Of a stretch of 64,000 nucleotides of DNA, positions 53,418 to 61,944 are shown piece after piece (positions within the stretch are counted from its first letter, which is position 1; every line of letters begins with the position of its first letter). The DNA is taken from positions 930,001 through 994,000 of the forward strand of contig NZ_CP034465.1 in NCBI RefSeq assembly GCF_003955755.1, read 5' to 3'. Below the pieces are notes generated by a model. That model was not told the DNA's origin, did not search any database, and was given only the letters and a program-made list of their open reading frames with translations. Both the position numbers and the translations under genes were made by a program. The DNA comes from Jeotgalibaca ciconiae (GTDB lineage: Bacteria; Bacillota; Bacilli; Lactobacillales; Aerococcaceae).

Positions 53418-53759
53418 TTAGTTTTTCTTCACAAATTCAGATTTTAACTTCATCGCACCGAAGCCATCTATTTTACAATCAATATTATGGCCGTCACCGG
53501 AATCTTCAACCAAGCGAATACTTTTCACTTTGGTTCCTTGTTTAATCGCTTGTTTGCTTCCTTTTACTTTTAAGTCTTTAATGACAACCACTGAATCCCC
53601 GTCAACTAAAATATTACCATTCGCATCCAAAACTCCGTCGTTAATTGTTGCTTCCGCTCCTGGCACCCACTCGTGCGCACATTCAGGACACATCCATAAA
53701 GCTCCATCCTGATAGGTATATTCCGATTGGCACTCGGGACAATTCATTGTTGTTTCCAT
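53418..53759 (-). CDS. YjdM/PhnA-family zinc ribbon protein
   Basis: 113 aa. N-terminal zinc ribbon C-P-E-C and C-P-E-C ([26 protein letters not shown]), then a small beta domain with [15 protein letters not shown] and [16 protein letters not shown]. Named PhnA in older annotation, although it is not a phosphonoacetate hydrolase; the role is unknown. GAGGAG supports the ATG at 53759. Confidence 0.9.
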   Translation of the reverse strand: METTMNCPECQSEYTYQDGALWMCPECAHEWVPGAEATINDGVLDANGNILVDGDSVVVIKDLKVKGSKQAIKQGTKVKSIRLVEDSGDGHNIDCKIDGFGAMKLKSEFVKKN

Positions 53760-53782
53760 CTTCTATTCTCCTCATATTTCTT

Positions 53783-54292
53783 TTATGGTCGATAACGAAA
53801 TGCTAAGCCTTTTAGGAAATTTCTAGCATAACGGTCACCGCATGGTTTATAATTACGATGCCCTTCTTTTCTAAGGACTGCGCTTAATTCACTATTTGAA
53901 ATCGAAACGCCGGCTTCATCCAAAATATCCAAGATATCATCACTGGTTAGAGATAACGCAATTTTTACTTTTTTCAGTAATAAGTTATTTACATTTCCAT
54001 TGTTCAATTCCATCTTAGGTTCTGACAATGTTTGCCCTGGTTTTGGCTTTTGCGGGCCTCTCTGCGATGTGATTAATCCATTTAAAAAGCGTTCAAAAGT
54101 TTCATTATCACAAGTCATTTCATATTCGTTTTCTTGAAAAGCATCTGTATCTTCTTTATCTACTTTTTGCAACATGGCTTTTACGTCCGAAGTTGTTACA
54201 GTAGCGCCGCCTAGTCGAAACACTTCAACCATATCTGCATTTTTTATATCCAAGGCATAGCGCAACCTTGCTAATCGATCATTGTTATTCAT
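53783..54292 (-). CDS. DUF1456 (YehS-like) protein
   Basis: 169 aa with two similar helical halves, NDRLARLRYALDIKNADMVEVFRLGG and LLLKKVKIALSLTSDDILDILDEAG, the internal duplication that defines DUF1456. I choose the ATG at 54292 with GAGGTG; four extra codons upstream lack a site. Function unknown. First gene of the operon with the YjdM-like and HTH genes. Confidence 0.88.
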   Translation of the reverse strand: MNNNDRLARLRYALDIKNADMVEVFRLGGATVTTSDVKAMLQKVDKEDTDAFQENEYEMTCDNETFERFLNGLITSQRGPQKPKPGQTLSEPKMELNNGNVNNLLLKKVKIALSLTSDDILDILDEAGVSISNSELSAVLRKEGHRNYKPCGDRYARNFLKGLAFRYRP

Positions 54293-54383
54293 TTTGCACC
54301 TCATTTCCTATTTGTATTCTTGTTGATTATACCAAATATCCCATTCATTTTCTGCTATACTACAAACAATAAGCTTTTAAGGA

Positions 54384-55322
54384 GTGAGTACGATAAAAAA
54401 ACAACAACGAAATCCAAAAAATAAAAACCGAAATCATATGCCAGTACCCAAAGGAGTCACCGAGCACACAATCAAAGAAACTACAGAATTACTGCCTTTT
54501 TTATTAGAAACGTTAAAAGCGAACAGTCGAAATTCAGTGAAATCCATCTTAACGCGGGGACAGGTAACCGTTGACGGCAAGAAGATTACCCAACACAACC
54601 ATCCATTAAATCCTGGCCAAGTAGTAGGAATCCTAAGTAATAAAGTAGCCATTCAAAAAACAGTTCTAAATGGGATTGCGATTCTTCACGAAGACAGTGA
54701 TTTGATTGTCATCCGAAAAGACAGTGGAATTCTTTCAGTAGCAGGCAAAGATCCATCAGAACCGACAGCTTACCGACAATTGACTGCCTATGTAAAAGAT
54801 GAAAGTAAAGCCAATCGTGTTTTTGTTGTCCATCGATTGGACCGTGATACTTCTGGTGTCATGCTTTATGCAAAAACAGAAGCAGCAAAAAATGCTCTGC
54901 AGGAGAATTGGCACGACATTGTAAAAGAACGTACTTATACCGCTCTAGTGGAAGGTGAAACTGACGAGGAAGGCACGATTTCTTCTTGGTTGACTGAAAA
55001 TAGTAAATCAATGAAAGTACACTCAAGTACTTATGATAATGGCGGAAAACATGCGGTGACTCATTACAAAAAGATTCAAGGTAATAAACAGTATTCCTTG
55101 CTAGAAGTTGAACTGGAAACCGGGCGAAAAAACCAAATCCGTGCCCACATGGAATCTTTGGGTCACCCCGTTGCCGGTGACAAAAAATACGGTGCGACAA
55201 GCAATCCACTGAAGCGATTAGGTTTGCATGCTTCCAGCATTGCATTTATACACCCGACAAGCGGTGAGCTTGTACGTTTTAGCGCAAAAGCACCTAAACC
55301 TTTTTACGGACAATCAAAATAA
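54384..55322 (+). CDS. RluA-family pseudouridine synthase
   Basis: 312 aa from GTG 54384. S4 RNA-binding domain at about 35-95, then the catalytic domain with VHRLDRDTSGVMLYAKT (catalytic D). The C-terminal ETGRKNQIRAHMESLGHPVAGD is RluA-specific. The RNA target (23S rRNA or other) is unknown. The start is unclear: AAGGAG (54379-54384) overlaps the GTG, and an ATA codon at 54393 sits at ideal distance; the first ATG (54438) lacks a site. The basic N-terminal tail would shift with the start. Confidence 0.87.
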   Translation: MSTIKKQQRNPKNKNRNHMPVPKGVTEHTIKETTELLPFLLETLKANSRNSVKSILTRGQVTVDGKKITQHNHPLNPGQVVGILSNKVAIQKTVLNGIAILHEDSDLIVIRKDSGILSVAGKDPSEPTAYRQLTAYVKDESKANRVFVVHRLDRDTSGVMLYAKTEAAKNALQENWHDIVKERTYTALVEGETDEEGTISSWLTENSKSMKVHSSTYDNGGKHAVTHYKKIQGNKQYSLLEVELETGRKNQIRAHMESLGHPVAGDKKYGATSNPLKRLGLHASSIAFIHPTSGELVRFSAKAPKPFYGQSK

Positions 55323-55358
55323 AAAGTTCCTCTGCAAAATACTGCAGAGAAACTTTTT
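55321..55358. terminator. Terminator after the RluA-family gene
   Basis: AAAAAGTT-c-CTCTGCA / TGCAGAG-a-AACTTTTT, nearly perfect. Confidence 0.9.
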
Positions 55359-55409
55359 CCTTTTCGATTCTTATCAACTCGATTTATTTGAAAATTTAGG
55401 AACGGCCAT

Positions 55410-55832
55410 TTATAAAAAAGGATTATAAAAACGTCCACCGTTCTGGTAAGTGACCCATAGACTCACTAGAAAAATAATGACTGCTACAACAATTGTAATG
55501 ATATCTTTTTTCGTAGCTTTTTTTTCACTATACCAGCTGCGTTTTTTATTTTTACCAAAACCACGTAACTCCATTGCATTACTGATGACTTCGATTCGAT
55601 CCAAGCTAGATAAAATCAATGGGAAAATGATAGCTGAAATATTTTTAATTCTTTTGCTAAGTTTTTCATTTCGAGAAATATCAACTCCTCTTGCCTGTTG
55701 CGACTGCGAAATACTGTGGAAATCTCGCTGAATGTCCGGAATATAACGCAGTGCCAATGAAACAGAGTAGGCGATTTTATAGTTTACTCCAATCTTATTC
55801 AGCGATGCTGCAAATTCACTTGGATGTAGGGA
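55410..55832 (-). pseudogene. EcfT remnant, C-terminal half only
   Basis: Encodes the C-terminal part of an energy-coupling-factor transmembrane protein: SEFAASLNKIGVNYKIAYSV, SLALRYIPDI, the coupling-helix motif QQARGVD and AMELRGFG, then a last transmembrane helix. EcfT proteins are about 265 aa; here the first half, with its transmembrane helices, is missing. The open frame could start at an ATG at 55853 that lies in sequence belonging to the DUF1801 remnant. No ECF ATPase or S component is adjacent. Almost certainly non-functional; family call is strong. Confidence 0.82.
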
Positions 55833-55923
55833 ATTCTTTCTCCACCCATGCAAATATTTCTTCTAAACGTTGGCGTTTTTCAGGCTCGTCAATCGTTGCT
55901 AAAAAATCTTCAAAAGTTTCCAT
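55816..55923 (-). pseudogene. DUF1801 (YdhG-like) remnant, first about 30 codons
   Basis: From an ATG with GGAGGAG upstream, the frame encodes METFEDFLATIDEPEKRQRL, then EEIFAWVEKEFP, matching the start of DUF1801/YdhG proteins. It then runs into the ecfT remnant in another frame and stops after 35 codons. A normal family member is about 115-140 aa. The intact promoter and ribosome binding site may still drive transcription across the scar. Confidence 0.75.
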
Positions 55924-56071
55924 AATAGGCTCCTCCAATCTTTTCTTACCTTTAGTATACAGAGACCTATACTCATTCGTAAATAAAAAACTCGTGAATC
56001 AATCTCTTCATTTCTTATCTTTTAAAAAATAATACGAGTAAAGGATTTTTCCAGCTTGTACTATGCTTTAT

Positions 56072-56124
56072 ATAAAAAAGCGCTCATCACTGTGTAATTC
56101 CACACAACATAATAAGCGCTCTTT
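56072..56124 (-). terminator. Terminator of the GH3-symporter operon
   Basis: AGCGCT-n-AT arms with inner TGTG/CACA pairs; on the minus strand it ends in T6. Confidence 0.8.
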
Positions 56125-56133
56125 CCTTATAAA

Positions 56134-57546
56134 TTAGTCTTCTAGTGTTCGCATAATTTTTTCATTTTCTGCGATTTTTTCTTTGTTCAACGGGAATATG
56201 AAGTGTAAAGTAAATGCGCCTAATAAATAGCAGATAGCTGGAATTGCCACTGATACTAAAAAGATACTTGTTTTCACTTCAGGTGTTTGAACAGCTAAAG
56301 TCTGATTATAGCCAATCCAAGCTAATGCCCATCCACCAATTCCTCCTGCTAATGCTTGTCCCAGTTTACGAGTAAAGGAGTATATAGAATAGATGGTTCC
56401 ATCTTTTCTTTTCCCTGTATTCAATTGGAAATTATCAATGACATCGGTAACGTATGCATAAGAAACCATCATATAGTAACTCGTTGATATACTGCTAATC
56501 AATACACATAAGATAAAAATCCAGGGATTAGTTGGACGAATAAAGAAAAGTAGTGAATAAATAGCAGAAGCGATATAGAGTCCTACATAGCCTCCTTCTT
56601 TCTTTCCGAAACGCTTTGTAATCTTACCGACAAAAGGAATAATAAGCGCCATTCCAACTAGATTAATCATATTTAACAATGGCAAAATCGCAGTATTGTT
56701 GAAATATTCTAAAAAGAGGTATTGATTTAATGATGAAGCGGACCACTGAGCTACAAGTGCTAACAATGCATTTAAAACGACAGCGATAAAAGCACGGTCT
56801 TTTAATAAATCTCGTAAATCTTCTGCAATATTTAACTTTTCACGTTCTTGTACTGGCAAACTCACTCGTTCTTTGGCTAATTTGGTAAAAAGGAAATAGC
56901 ATAGTAAAGAAATTCCGCTGAAAACTAAGGCTATAAAGAAAAAGTTCGTTGCATTAACGACTTGATTTCCAGAAGCATCGGTCGTGTAGACAAATAATGG
57001 AACGATTACACCAACAAACAATCCGGCAAATAAAGAACCTAGATTTCGAAAGCTAGATAAGGATGCCCGATCTTCTGACTTTGTTGAGATAACGGAGGCC
57101 ATAGAACCATACGGGATATTAACTGCCGTATAGGTAAAACTTCCCCAAATAAGATAGGTAATGGTTGCATAAATCATTTTAGCTGACAAAGACCAGTCTG
57201 TAATAAAGATATTATACATTAGCATACTTGCAACGGTTACGGGAATTGCCATCCGTTTTACCCAGGGAATAAAACGTCCGTCTTTTGTTGGCTTACTTTG
57301 GTCAATAATAATTCCCATTCCTACATCTGTAAAAGCATCCACCATACGAGCAACTAAGAATAAGGTTCCTACAAAAGCAGGACTAATACCGTACACATTT
57401 GTTAAAAAGATCATCAAATAAGTAGTGGCTAATTGAAAGGTAAAATCATTTCCGACATTTCCTAACATATAACCCACTTTGTCCCGTATTCCGAAAGGAC
57501 GAATTTCCGTCTCTGCAGACGCAGTTGTTTGTTTTACTTGAGCCAT
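56134..57546 (-). CDS. GPH-family sugar:cation symporter (MFS), GH3-linked
   Basis: 470 aa from the ATG at 57546 with GAGGAGG. About twelve transmembrane helices; DAFTDVGMGIIIDQSKPTKDGRFIPW and NIPYGSMASVISTKSEDRASL are GPH motifs. It follows the GH3 gene by 17 bases, so it likely imports the glycoside that enzyme hydrolyses, or a related N-acetylglucosamine oligosaccharide (inference). Confidence 0.9.
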   Translation of the reverse strand: MAQVKQTTASAETEIRPFGIRDKVGYMLGNVGNDFTFQLATTYLMIFLTNVYGISPAFVGTLFLVARMVDAFTDVGMGIIIDQSKPTKDGRFIPWVKRMAIPVTVASMLMYNIFITDWSLSAKMIYATITYLIWGSFTYTAVNIPYGSMASVISTKSEDRASLSSFRNLGSLFAGLFVGVIVPLFVYTTDASGNQVVNATNFFFIALVFSGISLLCYFLFTKLAKERVSLPVQEREKLNIAEDLRDLLKDRAFIAVVLNALLALVAQWSASSLNQYLFLEYFNNTAILPLLNMINLVGMALIIPFVGKITKRFGKKEGGYVGLYIASAIYSLLFFIRPTNPWIFILCVLISSISTSYYMMVSYAYVTDVIDNFQLNTGKRKDGTIYSIYSFTRKLGQALAGGIGGWALAWIGYNQTLAVQTPEVKTSIFLVSVAIPAICYLLGAFTLHFIFPLNKEKIAENEKIMRTLED

Positions 57547-57563
57547 TCTTTTTTCCTCCTCGC

Positions 57564-59291
57564 CTATAGTTTCGTATCCCAACGATTACACCAAACATTC
57601 TCATTTGAACGTCCTTTGAATTCACTCTTGCCAATTAATTTTTGTATTAATACTTCAACTGCTTCCTCATGATCCATGTGTGCATTGATGTAGGTACGAC
57701 TCATCGTCAAATCGATCAAGTGATTTGGAAGATTTAAGCTGATGAACGCTGTCGGTATTTCTTTCACGTACCATGGTTGTTGTAATGGCGTTGGCCATTT
57801 GATACGCACAGAGTTGAACATGACAAAGCTGACAACATCCAGTACTACTAATACTGCATCAAACTTCTCACGCATTTCTCGTGCACTTAGTTTTTGGGCT
57901 GTCATTATGTCTGTAGCAATCAACTCTTCTACTTCAAAGCCTTCTTTTTCCAGGCCACTAATCAACGCTTTTTTTGTTTTTTCAGAATCTGTTCCCATTG
58001 CTTTTCCGGCTACAATCATCCCATCCCCTTCAACAAAAACTAGTTGAATACGACGATGTTTCTCTGGAGATAGCGGTAGCATTTCTTGTGTGTCTTTTAC
58101 TAAGGTAATATATTCTTCGGCTGCTTTACGAGCAATCTCTTTATGCTCTTCGCACCCTACTACGCTCAGGGCTTCCTTTGGCGGCATCAATGTTCCTTCT
58201 GCTTGTTTTTTATGCAACTGTTTTGCAGCTTTCAAGCCAAGTATGCGACTTAATGCATCTTCTAAACGCTCATCCGTAATTACACCATTTTTGTATCCAT
58301 CCATCATGTAGCTAAGATCGTCCTCTGGATTATCCAAGAACAAGAACATATCACAGCCTGCCGCAATCGCGCCTGGTACTAACTCGCTTCTTGGAGCAGA
58401 AGCTGTCAAACCAACCATGTGAGAAGCATCTGTTACTACTAAACCATTGAAGTTTAGTTGTTCTTTCAATAGATCAGAAATGATTTCTTTGCTCAAGGTT
58501 GCTGGCTTAATGTCTTTGTCGGCTACTGGCCTATCGGTTAATTCCCGTTGCCAAGAAGGTAGTGCAATATGCCCTGCCATGATCGTCATGACACCATCAT
58601 CGATAAGTGTCTGATATACTTTTCCGAACGTATCCATCCATTCTTCTTTACTTAAGTTGTTTACTCCCATCATTAAATGTTGGTCGTTTTCTTCTGTACC
58701 ATCTCCAGGGAAATGCTTGATACAAGTTATCAGTCCCTCTTCTTCCGTTCCTTTTAAGAAGGAGCGTGAATACCGGATAACATCATCAGGATTATCATTG
58801 AATGCCCGTGTTTGAACAACCGTATTACGCCAGTTCGTTGTCAAATCAACAATTGGAGAAAAATTCCAGTTACAGCCGATTGCACCAGCCTCTCTTGAGC
58901 CAATCTTTCCAACTTGGTATGCCAATTCTTCAGAGTCTGCACTAGCAACCGCTGCTCCTGTCGCAATCGGTGTTCCTTGTCCCACCGCACCATTTCCGCC
59001 TGCCTCTGCATTTGCAGCGATTAATAATGGTAGTTTTGATTTGGATTGCAAGAGTTCATTTTGTTGATATAGTGCTTCTGGTGGCAAGTTCATATAGCGA
59101 ATGCCGCCTAATTGATACTTTTCAGTAAAATCACTGATTTGTTGCATAATTTGTTCTTGATTCATGCCGCGAATCATTCCAACAAATAATTGCCCAATTT
59201 TTTCCTCTAGTGTCATGTTTTCAATAGTATTCTGCACCCATTGAATGTCTTCTTCTTTTAAATAATATGGTTTTTTCGTTAAATCAACCAT
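57564..59291 (-). CDS. GH3 glycosidase, beta-N-acetylhexosaminidase (NagZ-like) type
   Basis: 575 aa from the ATG at 59291 with GAGGAGG. The N-terminal GH3 barrel has MTLEEKIGQLFVGMIRG, the NagZ-type acid/base loop KHFPGDGTEENDQH (K192, H193, H205), and the nucleophile D288 in GLVVTDASHM. A C-terminal alpha/beta domain (about 380-575) follows, as in two-domain GH3 N-acetylglucosaminidases. No signal peptide, so it acts on imported substrate. The KH-PG-G-D-H loop is specific for N-acetylglucosaminidases within GH3, and phosphorolytic activity occurs in some relatives. Controlled probably by the divergent AraC regulator. Confidence 0.88.
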   Translation of the reverse strand: MVDLTKKPYYLKEEDIQWVQNTIENMTLEEKIGQLFVGMIRGMNQEQIMQQISDFTEKYQLGGIRYMNLPPEALYQQNELLQSKSKLPLLIAANAEAGGNGAVGQGTPIATGAAVASADSEELAYQVGKIGSREAGAIGCNWNFSPIVDLTTNWRNTVVQTRAFNDNPDDVIRYSRSFLKGTEEEGLITCIKHFPGDGTEENDQHLMMGVNNLSKEEWMDTFGKVYQTLIDDGVMTIMAGHIALPSWQRELTDRPVADKDIKPATLSKEIISDLLKEQLNFNGLVVTDASHMVGLTASAPRSELVPGAIAAGCDMFLFLDNPEDDLSYMMDGYKNGVITDERLEDALSRILGLKAAKQLHKKQAEGTLMPPKEALSVVGCEEHKEIARKAAEEYITLVKDTQEMLPLSPEKHRRIQLVFVEGDGMIVAGKAMGTDSEKTKKALISGLEKEGFEVEELIATDIMTAQKLSAREMREKFDAVLVVLDVVSFVMFNSVRIKWPTPLQQPWYVKEIPTAFISLNLPNHLIDLTMSRTYINAHMDHEEAVEVLIQKLIGKSEFKGRSNENVWCNRWDTKL

Positions 59292-59328
59292 TCTATTCCT
59301 CCTCGTTATCCGATATTTGTGAATCTTT

Positions 59329-59357
59329 TTGACCACGCTTACATTTTAAGATATAAT
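59329..59357 (+). promoter_or_regulatory. Promoter of the AraC-family gene
   Basis: TTGACC, 17-bp spacer, TATAAT in the 131-bp divergent gap. Confidence 0.78.
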
Positions 59358-59422
59358 CAAATTTATATTTAAGATTTTATATGCTTTTTTTGGATTATTT
59401 TTGCATAAAAGAGGAGAACTAT

Positions 59423-60640
59423 ATGAAATTCCGTGAAGAATACGTTGTTGAGCTATTAGAAACTATTTTTGATGTACCTGTACGTGTATTAATGCAGCCA
59501 TTTGCTTTCTTTTCAGAGTTTCATTTGGAATTACGAGCAATGCTCCTCCAGAGTCCTTACCCCTCCATTGAGACGCTGGAAAATGAGCTCTTGACAATTC
59601 CTTCCAATCGCATTTTCTATCTAAAAAGCGCGCTCGGTTATATTAATATATTTCTGCGCATAGCTGAACCAGATACTTCAAAAATTCTTCATATCGGTCC
59701 TTTTTTGGAAGAGGATTTTTCTCAATCCAACTTATCTAGAATGATGCGTGAAGGAGGCATTTCTGATAAACAAAATAAGTGGCTTTCGTCTTATTTCAAC
59801 AGTTTATCAATTATCTCACAACAGAGAATGTTGCGTGTTCTTTCTGTTATCCTTAATCAAGAAATACCAGATTTTAAAAATGACAATATCATTTTCCATA
59901 ATTTTGAACCTCTTAAACCATTGGATTTGCAAAATTGTATAGATTATGAGCAGCAGTTTGCAAACAAGTATCACGACAAACTTCTACAGACACATCAAAT
60001 TTTTTTTCGTGCATTACAACTTGGAGATTTTAAAACTGTTTTTGCGATTCTGCCGCAGTATCTGTCAGAATCTCAATCTGTCCAGAAAGCTACCCTGTAT
60101 TCCTACAAGCAAATGCTTCATGACCTTAATGCAGAATGCCGTATGACACTATTCTCTACGCCAATCAGTGCTTATAATATTCATCAAGTGTGGAATAAAT
60201 GCTCCATGAGAATTCAATCCGAGATGAGACAAGAGCGGCTAAATATCCTAGCCGAATGGATGATGCATGAATATGCACTCTTATATAGAACGTACGGTTA
60301 TAAAAATTATTCGCCAATCATTCGAAAAGTAATTGAGCATATCCATTATAATATTGACCGTCCCATATCACTTCAAGAAGTAGCAGAAGAATTTGGCAGA
60401 AACAAAACTACGCTATCGAGACAATTTAAAGAAGAAGTCGAGGAGAATTTTTCTCAATACACCCAACGAATCAAAATTGAAACATCCTTAGAAAAAGTGC
60501 TTCAAGCTCAAGAAACAATTCAAGAGATTGCGCTATCCGTTGGCTTTGAAGATCAAGCATACTTCAATCGTATCTTTCACAAGTTTATGGGCTGTTCACC
60601 GACAGATTATCGTCTAAACTGGCATTCCTCAGTTAAGTAA
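59423..60640 (+). CDS. AraC-family transcriptional regulator
   Basis: 405 aa from the ATG at 59423 (GAGGAG upstream; an earlier in-frame ATG overlaps leader DNA). The C-terminal HTH_18 domain (about 305-405) has two helix-turn-helix units: SLQEVAEEFGRNKTTLSRQF, and IQEIALSVGFEDQAYFNRIFHKFMG with CSPTDYR. The N-terminal 300 residues are a sensor of no family I recognise. Being divergent from the GH3-symporter operon, it is probably its activator. Confidence 0.88.
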   Translation: MKFREEYVVELLETIFDVPVRVLMQPFAFFSEFHLELRAMLLQSPYPSIETLENELLTIPSNRIFYLKSALGYINIFLRIAEPDTSKILHIGPFLEEDFSQSNLSRMMREGGISDKQNKWLSSYFNSLSIISQQRMLRVLSVILNQEIPDFKNDNIIFHNFEPLKPLDLQNCIDYEQQFANKYHDKLLQTHQIFFRALQLGDFKTVFAILPQYLSESQSVQKATLYSYKQMLHDLNAECRMTLFSTPISAYNIHQVWNKCSMRIQSEMRQERLNILAEWMMHEYALLYRTYGYKNYSPIIRKVIEHIHYNIDRPISLQEVAEEFGRNKTTLSRQFKEEVEENFSQYTQRIKIETSLEKVLQAQETIQEIALSVGFEDQAYFNRIFHKFMGCSPTDYRLNWHSSVK

Positions 60641-60660
60641 GCTGACCTCATCTGCCTGTT

Positions 60661-60757
60661 ATTTTCATCCAGTGACAACGAGAACAAAGCCTCACTAGAC
60701 AATATTAACGATTAATTTCCTCTAGTGGGGATAAAATCATTGTTAAGTGAATGAAAT
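60661..60757. repeat. Multi-hairpin intergenic array, third copy of the ATTTCATCTAGTG type
   Basis: 60692-60757 matches 28757-28824. Hairpin arms CACTAGA (60693-60699) and TCTAGTG (60721-60727), flanked by ATTTTCAT and ATGAAAT. Degenerate relative to the other two copies. Confidence 0.7.
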
Positions 60758-60803
60758 AGTACTCATATGAAAAGAAAGATAGGCAAATTTTTTATAAAAA
60801 ATC

Positions 60804-60855
60804 TTCAAAAAAAAATCCAAGGCTTCCTATAAACGAGAAACCCTGGATTATTTTT
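60804..60855. terminator. Terminator between the AraC gene and leuB
   Basis: AATCCA-n-GG-n2-TTC / GAA-n-CC-n-TGGATT with T9 on the minus strand, closing the leu operon. Confidence 0.85.
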
Positions 60856-60900
60856 ATTTGAAATGATTTTTTATCTATATATTTCTATTCACCTATACAA

Positions 60901-61944
60901 TTATGACAACTTCTCAATCACTGCATCAGTAAATTCACTTGTCATTGCTGTCCCGCCTAGATCTCTTGTCACAGTACCTTCATTCAGCACCGCATAACAC
61001 GCTTCCTCAATTTGGTCTGCGACATCATCCATATTAAATGATTGACGCAACATTAATGTTGCGGATAAAATCATCGATACTGGATTGGCTACGTTTTTCC
61101 CAGCTATGTCTGGAGCGGAGCCATGGATCGGCTCGTATAAAGACACACCGCTTTCACTGTGGCTTGCACTAGGCAATACACCTAACGTTCCAGGTAAAAC
61201 TGAAGCTTCATCACTTAAAATATCGCCAAATAAATTTTCTGTGACAATAACATCGAATGTGGTCGGCTTTTGAACAATCAGCATCGCTGCAGCGTCCACA
61301 TATTGGTGCTCTACGGTAACGTCTGGATATTCTTTTGCAATTCGCTCAACCGTTTTTCGCCACAGTTTACTTGTCGCCAATACATTCGCTTTATCCACCG
61401 AAACAAGTCTTTTTTGTCTTCCTTGTGCGATTTCAAAGGCTTTGCGGACAATTCTTTCAATTTCATGCACTTGATAACGATTAGTGTCATAAGCTTCTTC
61501 ATCCGTTAAGCTTCTTGGTTCTCCAAAATAAATGCCACTCGTCAATTCACGGACAACCACAAAATCTGTTCCTTTTACGATTGCTTCTTTTATAGGTGAT
61601 AAAGGCAGTAGTGAATCTGGAACTGTAATTGGACGAATATTAGCATATAAATTCAATGCTTTCCGTAATTGTAATAAGCCTTGCTCCGGTCTTTTTGGTG
61701 CCTGATCCCATTTGGGACCACCAATAGCTCCTAGCAAAATAGCATCTGCTTCTTGGCAAGCTTGAATGGTTTCATCTGGGAGCGGATCTCCAGCAGCATC
61801 AATTCCAGCCCCGCCAAAAGGGTATTCTACATACTCAAATTCAGTAGATACAGATTTAGTCCCAGCTTTTAAAACGCGAATGGCACTTGCCATTATTTCC
61901 GGACCAATCCCGTCTCCAGCTAACACTGCAATGTTCTTTTTCAT
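60901..61944 (-). CDS. leuB: 3-isopropylmalate dehydrogenase
   Basis: Third enzyme of leucine synthesis: oxidises and decarboxylates 3-isopropylmalate with NAD+. 347 aa. GDGIGPEIM at 10-18, the substrate loop [20 protein letters not shown], and [25 protein letters not shown] for Mg2+ and NAD binding; [14 protein letters not shown] closes the NAD site. Its start overlaps the leuA stop (ATGA-type, 4 bases). A terminator follows and no leuC or leuD is downstream. Confidence 0.96.
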   Translation of the reverse strand: MKKNIAVLAGDGIGPEIMASAIRVLKAGTKSVSTEFEYVEYPFGGAGIDAAGDPLPDETIQACQEADAILLGAIGGPKWDQAPKRPEQGLLQLRKALNLYANIRPITVPDSLLPLSPIKEAIVKGTDFVVVRELTSGIYFGEPRSLTDEEAYDTNRYQVHEIERIVRKAFEIAQGRQKRLVSVDKANVLATSKLWRKTVERIAKEYPDVTVEHQYVDAAAMLIVQKPTTFDVIVTENLFGDILSDEASVLPGTLGVLPSASHSESGVSLYEPIHGSAPDIAGKNVANPVSMILSATLMLRQSFNMDDVADQIEEACYAVLNEGTVTRDLGGTAMTSEFTDAVIEKLS

